A stretch of 21,721 bases of DNA from assembly GCA_034437075.1 (NCBI GenBank), contig DAOTVD010000403.1:1-21721 (forward strand). Direction: 5' to 3'. The notes beneath the pieces were generated by a model that was not told the DNA's origin, did not search any database, and worked only from the letters and a program-made list of their open reading frames with translations. A program made the translations under genes and the position numbers. Source of the DNA: DAOTVD01 sp034437075 (GTDB lineage: Bacteria; Chloroflexota; Anaerolineae; Aggregatilineales; J027). This document shows, piece after piece, positions 16,164-21,721 of the stretch (the first letter of the stretch is position 1; each line of letters starts with the position of its first letter).

Positions 16164-17486
16164 TTATGCCGGACGGCTCAGGGATTTCGATTGTTTAGCT
16201 GCTTCAAGAGCAGCCTCCAGCTTCAATAACTGGGCCACTAACTTTTCAGAATCGTGGCGCCAGGGGCGCGCTGCATCGGTTAAATCAGCACGGACCACAT
16301 GATAGCGTTGTAACACAGGAGTGGGTTGCACGTCAAAACGTACATAGCGCGTTACATCTCCCCGGCGTAAGGGTGGATAATGATCGTTAGCGAGCACAAC
16401 ATTGATGATACCCTGCCCTACATGTTTTTCCAGAGCCAACACATGATCGGCTACGGTGTAGCCCCCGGTTTCGCCCGGTTGCTGCGCGATATTGCATACA
16501 TACACGACCTGCGCGGTGGAAACTTGCAGGGCTTCGGCTACGCCGCGCACCAGCAGATTCGGCAAAATGCTCGTATACAAACTCCCGGGCCCAATGACGA
16601 TCAAATCCGCGTTCAAAATGGCGCGAATGACCTCGGGCAGGGCTGGGACGCTCATCGGCTCTAACATGACGCGCTCGATGGTGCCCCCGGCGGTTGCGAT
16701 ATTCGATTCCCCATAAACGCGCATCCGGCGCCCGGCAGGGGTGCGAATATCTGCCACGAGATTGACGTTATGTAATGTGCTGGGCAAAACCCGCCCGGTG
16801 ATGGCCAGCACACGACCTGCCACGGCAACCGCCGCATCCATATTACCGGTAATATCGGATAGCGCGGTCAGAAATAGATTCCCGAAACTATGCCCCCCAA
16901 GCGCGCCATCGCTAAAGCGATACTGAAACAGACGGGTCATCATGTCTTCATCATCGGATAGCGCCGCGATATTGTTGCGCAGGTCGCCGGGCGGTGGCAC
17001 GCCGAGTTCGCGTCGTAAGCGCCCCGAACTACCGCCGTCGTCGGCCATCGTGACGACCGCCGTGATATTGTTGGTGACGGCCTTCATCCCGCGCAAAACG
17101 CTTGGCAGGCCCGTTCCACCTCCGATCACGACCACATGCTGGCCGCGTTGCAGCCGATTATACCGCACGAGCATATCCAGCCAGGGGCGGTTTTGTTGCT
17201 CGGCCAGAGGGCGAATCACGGCGTGGTAAAGTTCATACAGCGCCACAGCCACCAAACAGGCCCCCAGGATGAAGAACACCAGCACGCGCCAAGCTGGCGG
17301 CAAGAATGTCAGCAGCAAAACATCTGTCCAAGTGTCTAAGATGCCGGTTTCGCGTAGCAGGGCGATCCCCTGGGCGAGGGCTGCGCCGAGCAACACCATC
17401 CCCACGGCGCACAGCAACACCCAGCGCTTCACGCGGATGCCTGGGCGTAGCCAGTGTCTGATGTTTTGCCAGTCTGTTTTTTTCAT
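16164..17486 (-). CDS. yvcK: YvcK/CofD-like gluconeogenesis factor with N-terminal membrane helices
   Basis: A 440-residue protein. Two hydrophobic segments (about 22-44 and 63-86) are fused ahead of a YvcK-type domain of about 320 residues. Core motifs are HVVVIGGGTGLPSVLRGMK, TAVVTMADDGGSSGRLRRELGVPPPGDLRNNIAAL, GHSFGNLFLTALSDITG, GRVLPSTLHNVNLVADI and VIGPGSLYTSILPNLLV. The family binds UDP-sugars and supports growth on gluconeogenic carbon and cell-envelope synthesis; in Bacillus it is a known target of a PASTA Ser/Thr kinase. The membrane-anchored version occurs in several phyla. There is no Shine-Dalgarno; a weak TTGCGA-N17-TACGCT element on the minus strand would give a very short leader. 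It begins the yvcK-gap-pgk run. Confidence 0.93.
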   Translation of the reverse strand: MKKTDWQNIRHWLRPGIRVKRWVLLCAVGMVLLGAALAQGIALLRETGILDTWTDVLLLTFLPPAWRVLVFFILGACLVAVALYELYHAVIRPLAEQQNRPWLDMLVRYNRLQRGQHVVVIGGGTGLPSVLRGMKAVTNNITAVVTMADDGGSSGRLRRELGVPPPGDLRNNIAALSDDEDMMTRLFQYRFSDGALGGHSFGNLFLTALSDITGNMDAAVAVAGRVLAITGRVLPSTLHNVNLVADIRTPAGRRMRVYGESNIATAGGTIERVMLEPMSVPALPEVIRAILNADLIVIGPGSLYTSILPNLLVRGVAEALQVSTAQVVYVCNIAQQPGETGGYTVADHVLALEKHVGQGIINVVLANDHYPPLRRGDVTRYVRFDVQPTPVLQRYHVVRADLTDAARPWRHDSEKLVAQLLKLEAALEAAKQSKSLSRPA

Positions 17487-17576
17487 ATAGACAGAAGCGT
17501 AACAAGTAAATGTTCACCTCGCAATACTCATGTGGGCCATTTACGCACCTGCTCCTCATACGGCGCCAAGCTGGTC

Positions 17577-17604
17577 TTGACAGAGGCATAGAATACCCTA
17601 TAAT
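17577..17604 (+). promoter_or_regulatory. Consensus sigma70-type promoter of tRNA-Leu
   Basis: TTGACA (17577-17582) and TATAAT (17599-17604) are both perfect consensus hexamers separated by 16 bases. The tRNA begins 21 bases after the -10 box. Confidence 0.9.
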
Positions 17605-17625
17605 CCTTGAACCTGGATCAATTTC

Positions 17626-17709
17626 GGCGAAGTGGCGGAATTGGCAGACGCGCTGCGTTCAGGGCGCAGTTCCCTTACGGGAGTGTGGGTTCGACTCCCA
17701 CCTTCGTCA
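17626..17709 (+). tRNA. tRNA-Leu (anticodon CAG)
   Basis: An 84-nt class II tRNA. The acceptor stem GGCGAAG/CTTCGTC pairs with one G-T wobble and the discriminator base is A. The anticodon loop TTCAGGG on the stem CTGCG/CGCAG gives anticodon CAG. The long variable arm TTCCC...GGGAG and the T arm GTGGG-TTCGACT-CCCAC are complete. CCA is not encoded (TCC follows). Confidence 0.97.
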
Positions 17710-17732
17710 TCCGTAACACCAGACTTATGACC

Positions 17733-17761
17733 AAAAAGCTCGTGCATCACGGGCTTTTTTT
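17733..17761 (+). terminator. Intrinsic terminator after tRNA-Leu
   Basis: AAAGCTCGTG and CACGGGCTTT form a 10-bp stem (one T-G pair) with a 3-base loop, ending in a T-run to 17761. It lies 24 bases after the tRNA. It also argues that the next coding sequence starts downstream of it. Confidence 0.88.
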
Positions 17762-17777
17762 GATTATCATAGGGTGT

Positions 17778-18206
17778 ATGCGCAATGCATCCTCACCACC
17801 ATCACGCGGACGCCGCAATACCGTGTCGGGCATCCAGATTGTTTTTGCTTCGATCTTGGCCATTGGCTTGCTCTTGACCATTAACTTCAGCGGGCGTATT
17901 CGACGCGGCCAACAGATTGACCAAGTACAACAAAACATCGCAGCCACCATCAACATCCTTTCTACCCAACGGGCCGATCTAATCGACGCGCGCGATTTCG
18001 CCGCCAGTGATGCTGCGGTCATCCGCTGGGCACACCGCGAAGGAAAAATGGTGCGCGATGGCGAAGTGCTCGTCATTCCTATCCCCGCAGGCCCCGTGGC
18101 CACCCCTACGCCACAAGCTACACCACTCCCGCTGGCGACCCCCACCGAGATTCCGGTTGTCGATTTGTGGTGGGGCCTTTTCTTTGATCGTGGCCCACCA
18201 TTTTGA
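17778..18206 (+). CDS. FtsB/DivIC-like septum formation initiator protein
   Basis: A 142-residue bitopic membrane protein. A basic N-terminus (SRGRRN) precedes one membrane helix (about 20-38, VFASILAIGLLLTINFSGRI), then a coiled coil (about 42-75, IDQVQQNIAATINILSTQRADL), the conserved SDAAVIRWAHREGKMVRDGEVLVIPIP block, a Pro/Thr linker and a terminal WWGLFFDR. This is the layout of the FtsB/DivIC family, which joins FtsL and FtsQ-type proteins in the divisome. The frame is open back into tRNA-Leu; I chose ATG 17778 because it follows the tRNA terminator and has AGGG just upstream. An ATG at 17727 would place the terminator inside the coding region. Confidence 0.82.
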   Translation: MRNASSPPSRGRRNTVSGIQIVFASILAIGLLLTINFSGRIRRGQQIDQVQQNIAATINILSTQRADLIDARDFAASDAAVIRWAHREGKMVRDGEVLVIPIPAGPVATPTPQATPLPLATPTEIPVVDLWWGLFFDRGPPF

Positions 18207-18226
18207 CGGCCTGACACGGAACACCC

Positions 18227-18255
18227 TTGACGGTCATAGGCTTTCAGCTTATTAT
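18227..18255 (+). promoter_or_regulatory. Promoter of the initiator tRNA gene
   Basis: TTGACG (18227-18232) and TATTAT (18250-18255) are separated by 17 bases, and the tRNA starts 11 bases after the -10 box. The spacing fits a short-leader tRNA transcript. Confidence 0.8.
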
Positions 18256-18266
18256 AGAGGCCACAT

Positions 18267-18592
18267 TGCGGGGTGGAGCAGTGGTAGCTCGTCGGGCTCA
18301 AGACGACTAGACACACCATCTAACGTTATGCCAAACGTGTCTTGCAATGGGCTGCATGGGTGGAAACGCCTATGTGACTCCTGTCAAATTCGGGGAAGCC
18401 TGTGGCATGGTGATCCCGAGCCAAGCTCTTGAACAAAGAGAAGGTGTAGAGACTTGACGGCAGGCACCTAAGTAACCTGCAAAGGTTATACGGTGAAGAG
18501 AAAGTCCAGACTTCAAACCCTAACCCGGGGCGGTGGAAACCGTAGAAGTATGCATAACCCGAAGGTCGCAGGTTCGAATCCTTCCCCCGCTA
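18267..18592 (+). tRNA. Initiator tRNA-fMet (CAU), interrupted by a group I intron
   Basis: The exons are 18267-18298 and 18553-18592. Joined, they give a complete tRNA whose anticodon loop is CTCATAA on the stem TCGGG/CCCGA-type helix, with anticodon CAU. Initiator hallmarks are present: three G-C pairs at 29-31/39-41, A11-U24 in the D stem, and an unpaired 1-72 position (U1 x U72). The acceptor stem GCGGGG/CCCCGC is otherwise perfect and position 73 is A. The T stem has one mismatch (C50 x U64). CCA is not encoded. A good promoter precedes the gene and a terminator follows. A functional tRNA requires removal of the 254-nt intron between U33 and C34. Confidence 0.93.
18299..18552 (+). ncRNA. 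Group I self-splicing intron (IC3-like) in the tRNA-fMet anticodon loop
   Basis: 254 nt, no ORF. The 5' exon ends in U33 and the intron ends in G18552, as group I chemistry requires. The guide sequence UGGGCU (18348-18353) pairs with exon GGCU plus intron CA, giving U33-G18350 as the cleavage wobble (P1); the adjacent AUG (18347-18349) pairs with 3' exon CAU (P10). Further helices: P2 18354-18360/18369-18375, P3 18380-18385/18459-18464, P4 18390-18394/18415-18419, P6 18426-18430/18436-18440, P7 18450-18454/18503-18507, P8 18472-18477/18484-18489, P9 18510-18514/18545-18549 with a GGAA-capped hairpin at 18531-18542. Core strings CAAATTCGGGGAA, GAGCCAAGC, GTGTAGAGACTTGACGGC and GTGAAGAGAAAGTCC match, from memory, the Azoarcus tRNA-Ile and cyanobacterial tRNA introns. 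P5 is only weakly placed. Confidence 0.93.
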
Positions 18593-18600
18593 TCACTCAA

Positions 18601-18624
18601 AGACGCCCACAGGTGTCTTTTTTT
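18601..18624 (+). terminator. Intrinsic terminator after tRNA-fMet
   Basis: AGACGCC and GGTGTCT form a 7-bp stem (one G-T pair) with a CACA loop, followed by seven T residues. It begins eight bases after the tRNA. Beyond it, 18625-18728 holds only a small palindrome (TAGGCC-ACTT-GGCCTA, 18628-18643) and no gene. Confidence 0.88.
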
Positions 18625-18735
18625 GTTTAGGCCACTTGGCCTATTAAAACAGGCTCATTTTGCACTATCCAAACCACAGGCACGCGCGCAAAATGATAAA
18701 AAAGACAATATATCCGGTTTTCCGAATATACATAA

Positions 18736-18869
18736 CTGACGTTACGCACTCACTTAGCATCCAAGGGGTTAAAACCCCTTGTTAACCTATAGTGACCTTT
18801 CGTGGCCACTTAACAAGGGGCTTCAGCCCCTTGAAGAAAGCCGATTTTGATAAGGCTGCGTAACGTCAG
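18736..18869. mobile_element. MITE-like element, 134 bp, with 7-bp target duplication
   Basis: CTGACGTTACGCA (18736-18748) is repeated inverted and perfect as TGCGTAACGTCAG (18857-18869). Immediately outside, TACATAA stands on both sides (18729-18735 and 18870-18876), as expected for a target site duplication. There is no coding capacity. Inside lie two similar palindromes, CAAGGGGTTAAAACCCCTTG (18762-18781) and CAAGGGGCTTCAGCCCCTTG (18814-18833), and their facing halves (CCCCTTGTTAA and TTAACAAGGGG) can also pair, so the whole element folds into a hairpin tree. It is non-autonomous; the transposase family that moved it is not in the window. Confidence 0.82.
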
Positions 18870-18891
18870 TACATAAAAAAGGAATTAGTTT

Positions 18892-19308
18892 ATGAATCCC
18901 AAAATAATCACCCGCCCGGATGTGGATATTGAAGAAGATATACGCCATTTAATCCGCAGTTATGACCCGCTAAAGCAAGCTCAGCATCATGTGCATTATA
19001 CTGTGAGCGACGGCCATGTCATCCTTCAGGGCCATGTTCGCAGCGTGCAAGCCCATCGCGTGCTGATCGACAATGTACCCGATATTGAAGGTGTCGTCCG
19101 TGTGAATGCGGATGGCCTGTTTGATGATGAAACCGTGCGGCTAGAAATCGGCCAGGTGGTGCCCGCTGGCGTCATCGTGCGCGTGAACTACGGCCATGTG
19201 GTGCTCACCGGCCCGCAAAGCCCAGATATTGACCCTGGGGTACTCGTCCCTAAAGTGCAAGCGGTGCCCGGTGTTATACCGGAACATGTAACGACCAGTT
19301 TCTACTAA
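18892..19308 (+). CDS. BON-domain protein
   Basis: A 138-residue protein with no signal peptide or membrane segment. Residues about 12-75 form a clear BON-like domain (DIEEDIRHLIRSY, HVHYTVSDGHVILQGHVRSVQAHRVLIDNVPDIEGVVRVNADGL), and a second, shorter half (VRVNYGHVVLTGPQ, 95-135) repeats the beta pattern. BON domains bind phospholipid or other ligands in many bacterial contexts. AAAGGA lies upstream of the ATG at usable spacing, directly after the right target duplication of the MITE. Only three bases separate it from rqcH, so the two are almost certainly one operon. What role it plays beside RqcH is not known to me. Confidence 0.78.
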   Translation: MNPKIITRPDVDIEEDIRHLIRSYDPLKQAQHHVHYTVSDGHVILQGHVRSVQAHRVLIDNVPDIEGVVRVNADGLFDDETVRLEIGQVVPAGVIVRVNYGHVVLTGPQSPDIDPGVLVPKVQAVPGVIPEHVTTSFY

Positions 19309-19311
19309 CGC

Positions 19312-21030
19312 ATGAACTTTGACTATTTCACCGCCGCCGCGCTGGTGGACGAACTGAATACGACGCTCGGCGGCGGGCGAATCCAGAAGGTGGTCGAGAT
19401 TGACCACCTTTCGTTGGGCTTTGAGGTTTACGCCAACCGAGCCCGGCATTATCTCTATATGTCCGCCCAACCCGAGCAACCGCGCGTGCACCTGGCAGAT
19501 GGTAAATTGCGGCGCGGCATGGATAAGCAATCGCCGCTGGGGCTGCAACTTCGCCGTTATATAGATGGCGGCGGCATTCTGGCGGTACGCCAACCACCTT
19601 GGGAACGCATCATCATCTTTGACCTTATGACCCAGGATGGTGAATTTTCGTTAATTGTCGAGCCCATCGAGCGCCGCGCCAATATCGTGCTGGTAACGGC
19701 TGACGTCATCCGCGAATGCATCCGGCGCGTGGGGCCAGACGAGAATCGTGTGCGCCAACTCTTGCCTGGCCAGCCTTACCGGTTGCCACCGCCCCAGAAT
19801 AAAAAAGCACCGCAAGATGTCGGCTGGGATGATCTGCAAGCGGCGTTCGCGGCCACACCCGGCGACAAAGCCCGCCAAATCCTGACGCGCCTGGCGCATG
19901 GCATCAGCCCGCAACTGGTCCGCGAGATGGTTTATCGTGCGACCGGGCACCCCGAAGCCGTGGCCGATAAGGTCAATATTGCCGATTTGCACGAGGTCTG
20001 GCAGATTTTAATGCCGCCCTTGCTCGCCGGAGATTGGCAACCCGGCAATACCTATGACAACGATGGCGAAACCAGCGCGTATGCGGTCTATAAGCTGACG
20101 TATAAACCAGGCTGGCAACCGACAGAAAGTGTCAGCGCCGCGTTAATGAATTACTTCGGCCCGCTAAGTGGCGAGAACGCCTACGCAGCGGCCAAAAAGC
20201 CCACGCGCGAACAACTTCGCAAAGCCGAAAAACGCCTGAGCGGCAAATTATATAGCCTGCAACAACAGCACCGCGACGACGAAGACATTACGTTTTTCCG
20301 GCAAGCTGGCGAGTTATTGCTGGCCTATCAGCACGAAATCGCGCGTCGCCAAGAAGAATTCAGCGCCACGCATGACCCGGAAAAACCGCCGTTAACCATC
20401 AAGCTCGATCCCTTTAAGACGCCTGTAGAGAATGCCCAACGCTATTTCGAAAAATACGAAAAAGCCAAGCGCTCGCGTGAAGCCTTGCCCGATCTCATCA
20501 AGCAAACTGAGCGCGAACTGCGCTTTTTAGGCCAATTGGAAGTTGATCTTGACCTAGCGCATAACTGGACAGAAATTGGCGAGGTGCAAGAAGCGCTGCA
20601 AGCGGCGGGCTATTGGCAGGGCAAAAAGTACCAGCGCACCACCGGCGGCGGAAAATCACGCCCCTTAAAAGTTGCTACGGATGACGGATTTGTCATCTGG
20701 GTGGGGCGCAATAGCCGCCAGAATGAAGAAGTGACCTTCAAACTCGCGGGTGGCGAGGATTTATGGCTGCATGTGCGGGGTATGCCCGGCGCGCATGTGG
20801 TCATCAAAAGCGGGGGGCGGCACGTTCCGCCCGAGGTCATCGACCAAGCCGCTAGCTACGCCGCGTATTATAGTAAAGCGCGGCGCGAAGGTGCCGCTGA
20901 AGTGATGGTCACCGAGCGCAAACATATCCGCAGCATTAAAGGCGGTCAGCAAGGCCAAGTGCGTGTTTTGCAGCAGACTTATCCTTCAGTGAATGCCGTT
21001 CCGCTTCCCGTTGCGGACGAAGACGACTAA
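19312..21030 (+). CDS. rqcH: RqcH, NFACT-family ribosome quality-control factor
   Basis: A 572-residue protein, the usual length of bacterial NFACT proteins (once called fibronectin-binding proteins). The NFACT-N domain starts with FDYFTAAALVDELNTTLGGGRIQKV and contains LIVEPIERRANIVLV. A helix-hairpin-helix-like middle (about 140-230) is followed by a coiled-coil pair (about 300-430). The NFACT-R domain is clear: GFVIWVGRNSRQNEEVTFKLA, DLWLHVRGMPGAHVVIKSGG, AASYAAYYSKAR and EVMVTERKHIRSIKGGQQGQVRV. RqcH binds stalled 50S subunits with peptidyl-tRNA and recruits tRNA-Ala to add C-terminal alanine tails. Its stop codon overlaps the stop of the convergent gene. Confidence 0.93.
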   Translation: MNFDYFTAAALVDELNTTLGGGRIQKVVEIDHLSLGFEVYANRARHYLYMSAQPEQPRVHLADGKLRRGMDKQSPLGLQLRRYIDGGGILAVRQPPWERIIIFDLMTQDGEFSLIVEPIERRANIVLVTADVIRECIRRVGPDENRVRQLLPGQPYRLPPPQNKKAPQDVGWDDLQAAFAATPGDKARQILTRLAHGISPQLVREMVYRATGHPEAVADKVNIADLHEVWQILMPPLLAGDWQPGNTYDNDGETSAYAVYKLTYKPGWQPTESVSAALMNYFGPLSGENAYAAAKKPTREQLRKAEKRLSGKLYSLQQQHRDDEDITFFRQAGELLLAYQHEIARRQEEFSATHDPEKPPLTIKLDPFKTPVENAQRYFEKYEKAKRSREALPDLIKQTERELRFLGQLEVDLDLAHNWTEIGEVQEALQAAGYWQGKKYQRTTGGGKSRPLKVATDDGFVIWVGRNSRQNEEVTFKLAGGEDLWLHVRGMPGAHVVIKSGGRHVPPEVIDQAASYAAYYSKARREGAAEVMVTERKHIRSIKGGQQGQVRVLQQTYPSVNAVPLPVADEDD

Positions 21031-21721
21031 TCCGTATCCCCGTAAATATCCTGATTGAATTCCTCGTCTTCATCAGGCCGAATATCATCAAACACGATGT
21101 CTTCATCCGTAGCGGGGCTGGCCGGTGCGCCGCGCGATGCCGTTCGGGGCGCGCCACTGCCAAATAAGCGCTCGCGTTCGGATTGGATTTCCGCGCGGGG
21201 TCTGGCTGGTTGGGCGGGGCGCGCGTCATCCGCTGGGCCTGGCGCGGGGGGTTGTGTGCTACGCGGCGCGGGTGCACTTTGGCCGAGGCGGCTTCCCTCC
21301 CCCGAAGGCGCTGGCGCGCCGGGGCGCTCTCCATTACGGGATGCACCGAAAAGTTTTTCACGGTCCGTTTGTGCATCTTCGCGTTCACGGGGCCGGGCTG
21401 CGCTGGCGGTCTGTGCGGGGCGCGGTCGTTCCGCATTACCGAAAGACGGTCTGTCGCGCTCCGGCTTGGCGGGTATCGCCTCGCGGGCGACTGGGCGTGT
21501 AGGCGGTCTGTCGGGGGTAGGATTGGCCCGCGCCGGGGGCTCGGGGGTGGTTTCGCGAATGCGCGGCGTGGCGGGGTACGCGGGGGCTGCGTCACCGCTG
21601 GATTCCTCGGCTGGTGTGGCTTTTATCGGGCTGGGCTTCTTGGCGGGTGGGTCATCCATCGGCAAAGTGAGCGCGTAGATGCTGGGTAGCGGTTCGCCCG
21701 CCGGATACGGCTCATCGGAGC
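21027..21721 (-). CDS. C-terminal part of a Pro/Ala/Arg-rich disordered protein (partial)
   Basis: The frame is open from the right window edge to TAG at 21027-21029, giving 230 residues; the true start lies outside. The first visible residues read SDEPYPAGEPLPSIYALTLPM, a normal-looking segment, so the gene does not begin at the internal ATG 21659. The rest is very rich in Pro, Ala, Arg, Glu and Ser and is probably disordered. A short motif recurs: DREKLFG and ERERLFG. The last 25 residues are strongly acidic (DEDIVFDDIRPDEDEEFNQDIY). No family is recognised. The antiparallel frames on the plus strand are open only because of the GC-rich composition; the minus frame has the more protein-like ends. 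Its stop overlaps the rqcH stop by two bases. Confidence 0.65.
   Translation of the reverse strand, partial: SDEPYPAGEPLPSIYALTLPMDDPPAKKPSPIKATPAEESSGDAAPAYPATPRIRETTPEPPARANPTPDRPPTRPVAREAIPAKPERDRPSFGNAERPRPAQTASAARPREREDAQTDREKLFGASRNGERPGAPAPSGEGSRLGQSAPAPRSTQPPAPGPADDARPAQPARPRAEIQSERERLFGSGAPRTASRGAPASPATDEDIVFDDIRPDEDEEFNQDIYGDTD

Noticed and set aside
17607..17777. N-terminal extension of the FtsB-like protein
   Set aside because: The extension reads through tRNA-Leu and its terminator. The conserved protein begins after ATG 17778.
18299..18300. Alternative exon boundaries after C34 or A35 of the initiator tRNA
   Set aside because: CA is shared by both exon edges, so the join is ambiguous by two bases, but only U33 gives an exon ending in U, an intron ending in G and consistent P1 and P10 pairings.
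18762..18833. The paired GGGG/CCCC palindromes as a CRISPR or REP array
   Set aside because: Only two units occur, without regular spacers, and they lie inside a unit with terminal repeats and target duplication.
18847..18875. Outward promoter formed by the MITE end and the target duplication (TTGATA-N17-TACATA)
   Set aside because: TACATA is a poor -10 box and the start point would fall almost on the ribosome binding site of the BON gene, leaving a leader too short to use it.
21055..21689. Long open frames on the plus strand opposite the disordered protein
   Set aside because: They arise from the GC-rich, Pro/Ala/Arg-coding composition of the other strand; several frames are open at once and none resembles a known protein.

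Overview
The window looks like part of a bacterial chromosome, most likely from the phylum Chloroflexota (an Anaerolineae-like lineage). That placement is an inference from protein flavour: YfhO/GT-C membrane proteins, a TPR-tailed Ser/Thr kinase, a NACHT-HEAT protein, a septum-initiator protein ending in WWGLFFD, and tRNA genes without encoded CCA. No rRNA or other phylogenetic marker is present to fix it. The gene complement is mainly chromosomal housekeeping. I see no CRISPR array, prophage or transposase gene.

Layout. (1) 1-4013, minus strand: three overlapping or nearly touching genes for large multi-pass membrane proteins of the GT-C/YfhO type, probably in cell-surface glycan or lipid-linked sugar transfer. 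(2) 4154-8918, plus strand: a tight four-gene run of a coiled-coil C4 zinc-ribbon protein, a membrane-anchored NACHT NTPase with HEAT repeats, a MaoC-type hydratase and a CitE-like acyl-CoA lyase; the last two overlap by 4 bases. (3) 8948-17486, minus strand, read from right to left: yvcK, gap, pgk, a Ser/Thr kinase with a TPR tail, a secreted beta-propeller-like protein, tpiA and a small membrane protein. Three consecutive or near-consecutive glycolytic enzymes thus sit with YvcK, a regulator of central carbon use, and with a kinase. Two clear intrinsic terminators divide the run. (4) 17577-18624, plus strand: tRNA-Leu(CAG), an FtsB/DivIC-like division gene, and an initiator tRNA-fMet(CAU) gene, with good promoters before both tRNAs and a terminator after each. 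(5) 18736-18869: a 134-bp MITE-like element with 13-bp terminal inverted repeats and a 7-bp target duplication. (6) 18892-21030, plus strand: a BON-domain protein and the ribosome quality-control factor RqcH. (7) 21027-21721, minus strand: the C-terminal part of a Pro/Ala/Arg-rich disordered protein that meets rqcH tail to tail.

The most notable object is the initiator tRNA gene. It is interrupted in the anticodon loop by a 254-nt group I intron without an ORF. I could place P1, the internal guide sequence, P2-P4, P6-P9, the terminal G and a P10 pairing by eye, and the core strings match the tRNA-type (IC3-like) introns. If this is the only initiator tRNA gene in the genome, all translation initiation depends on its splicing.
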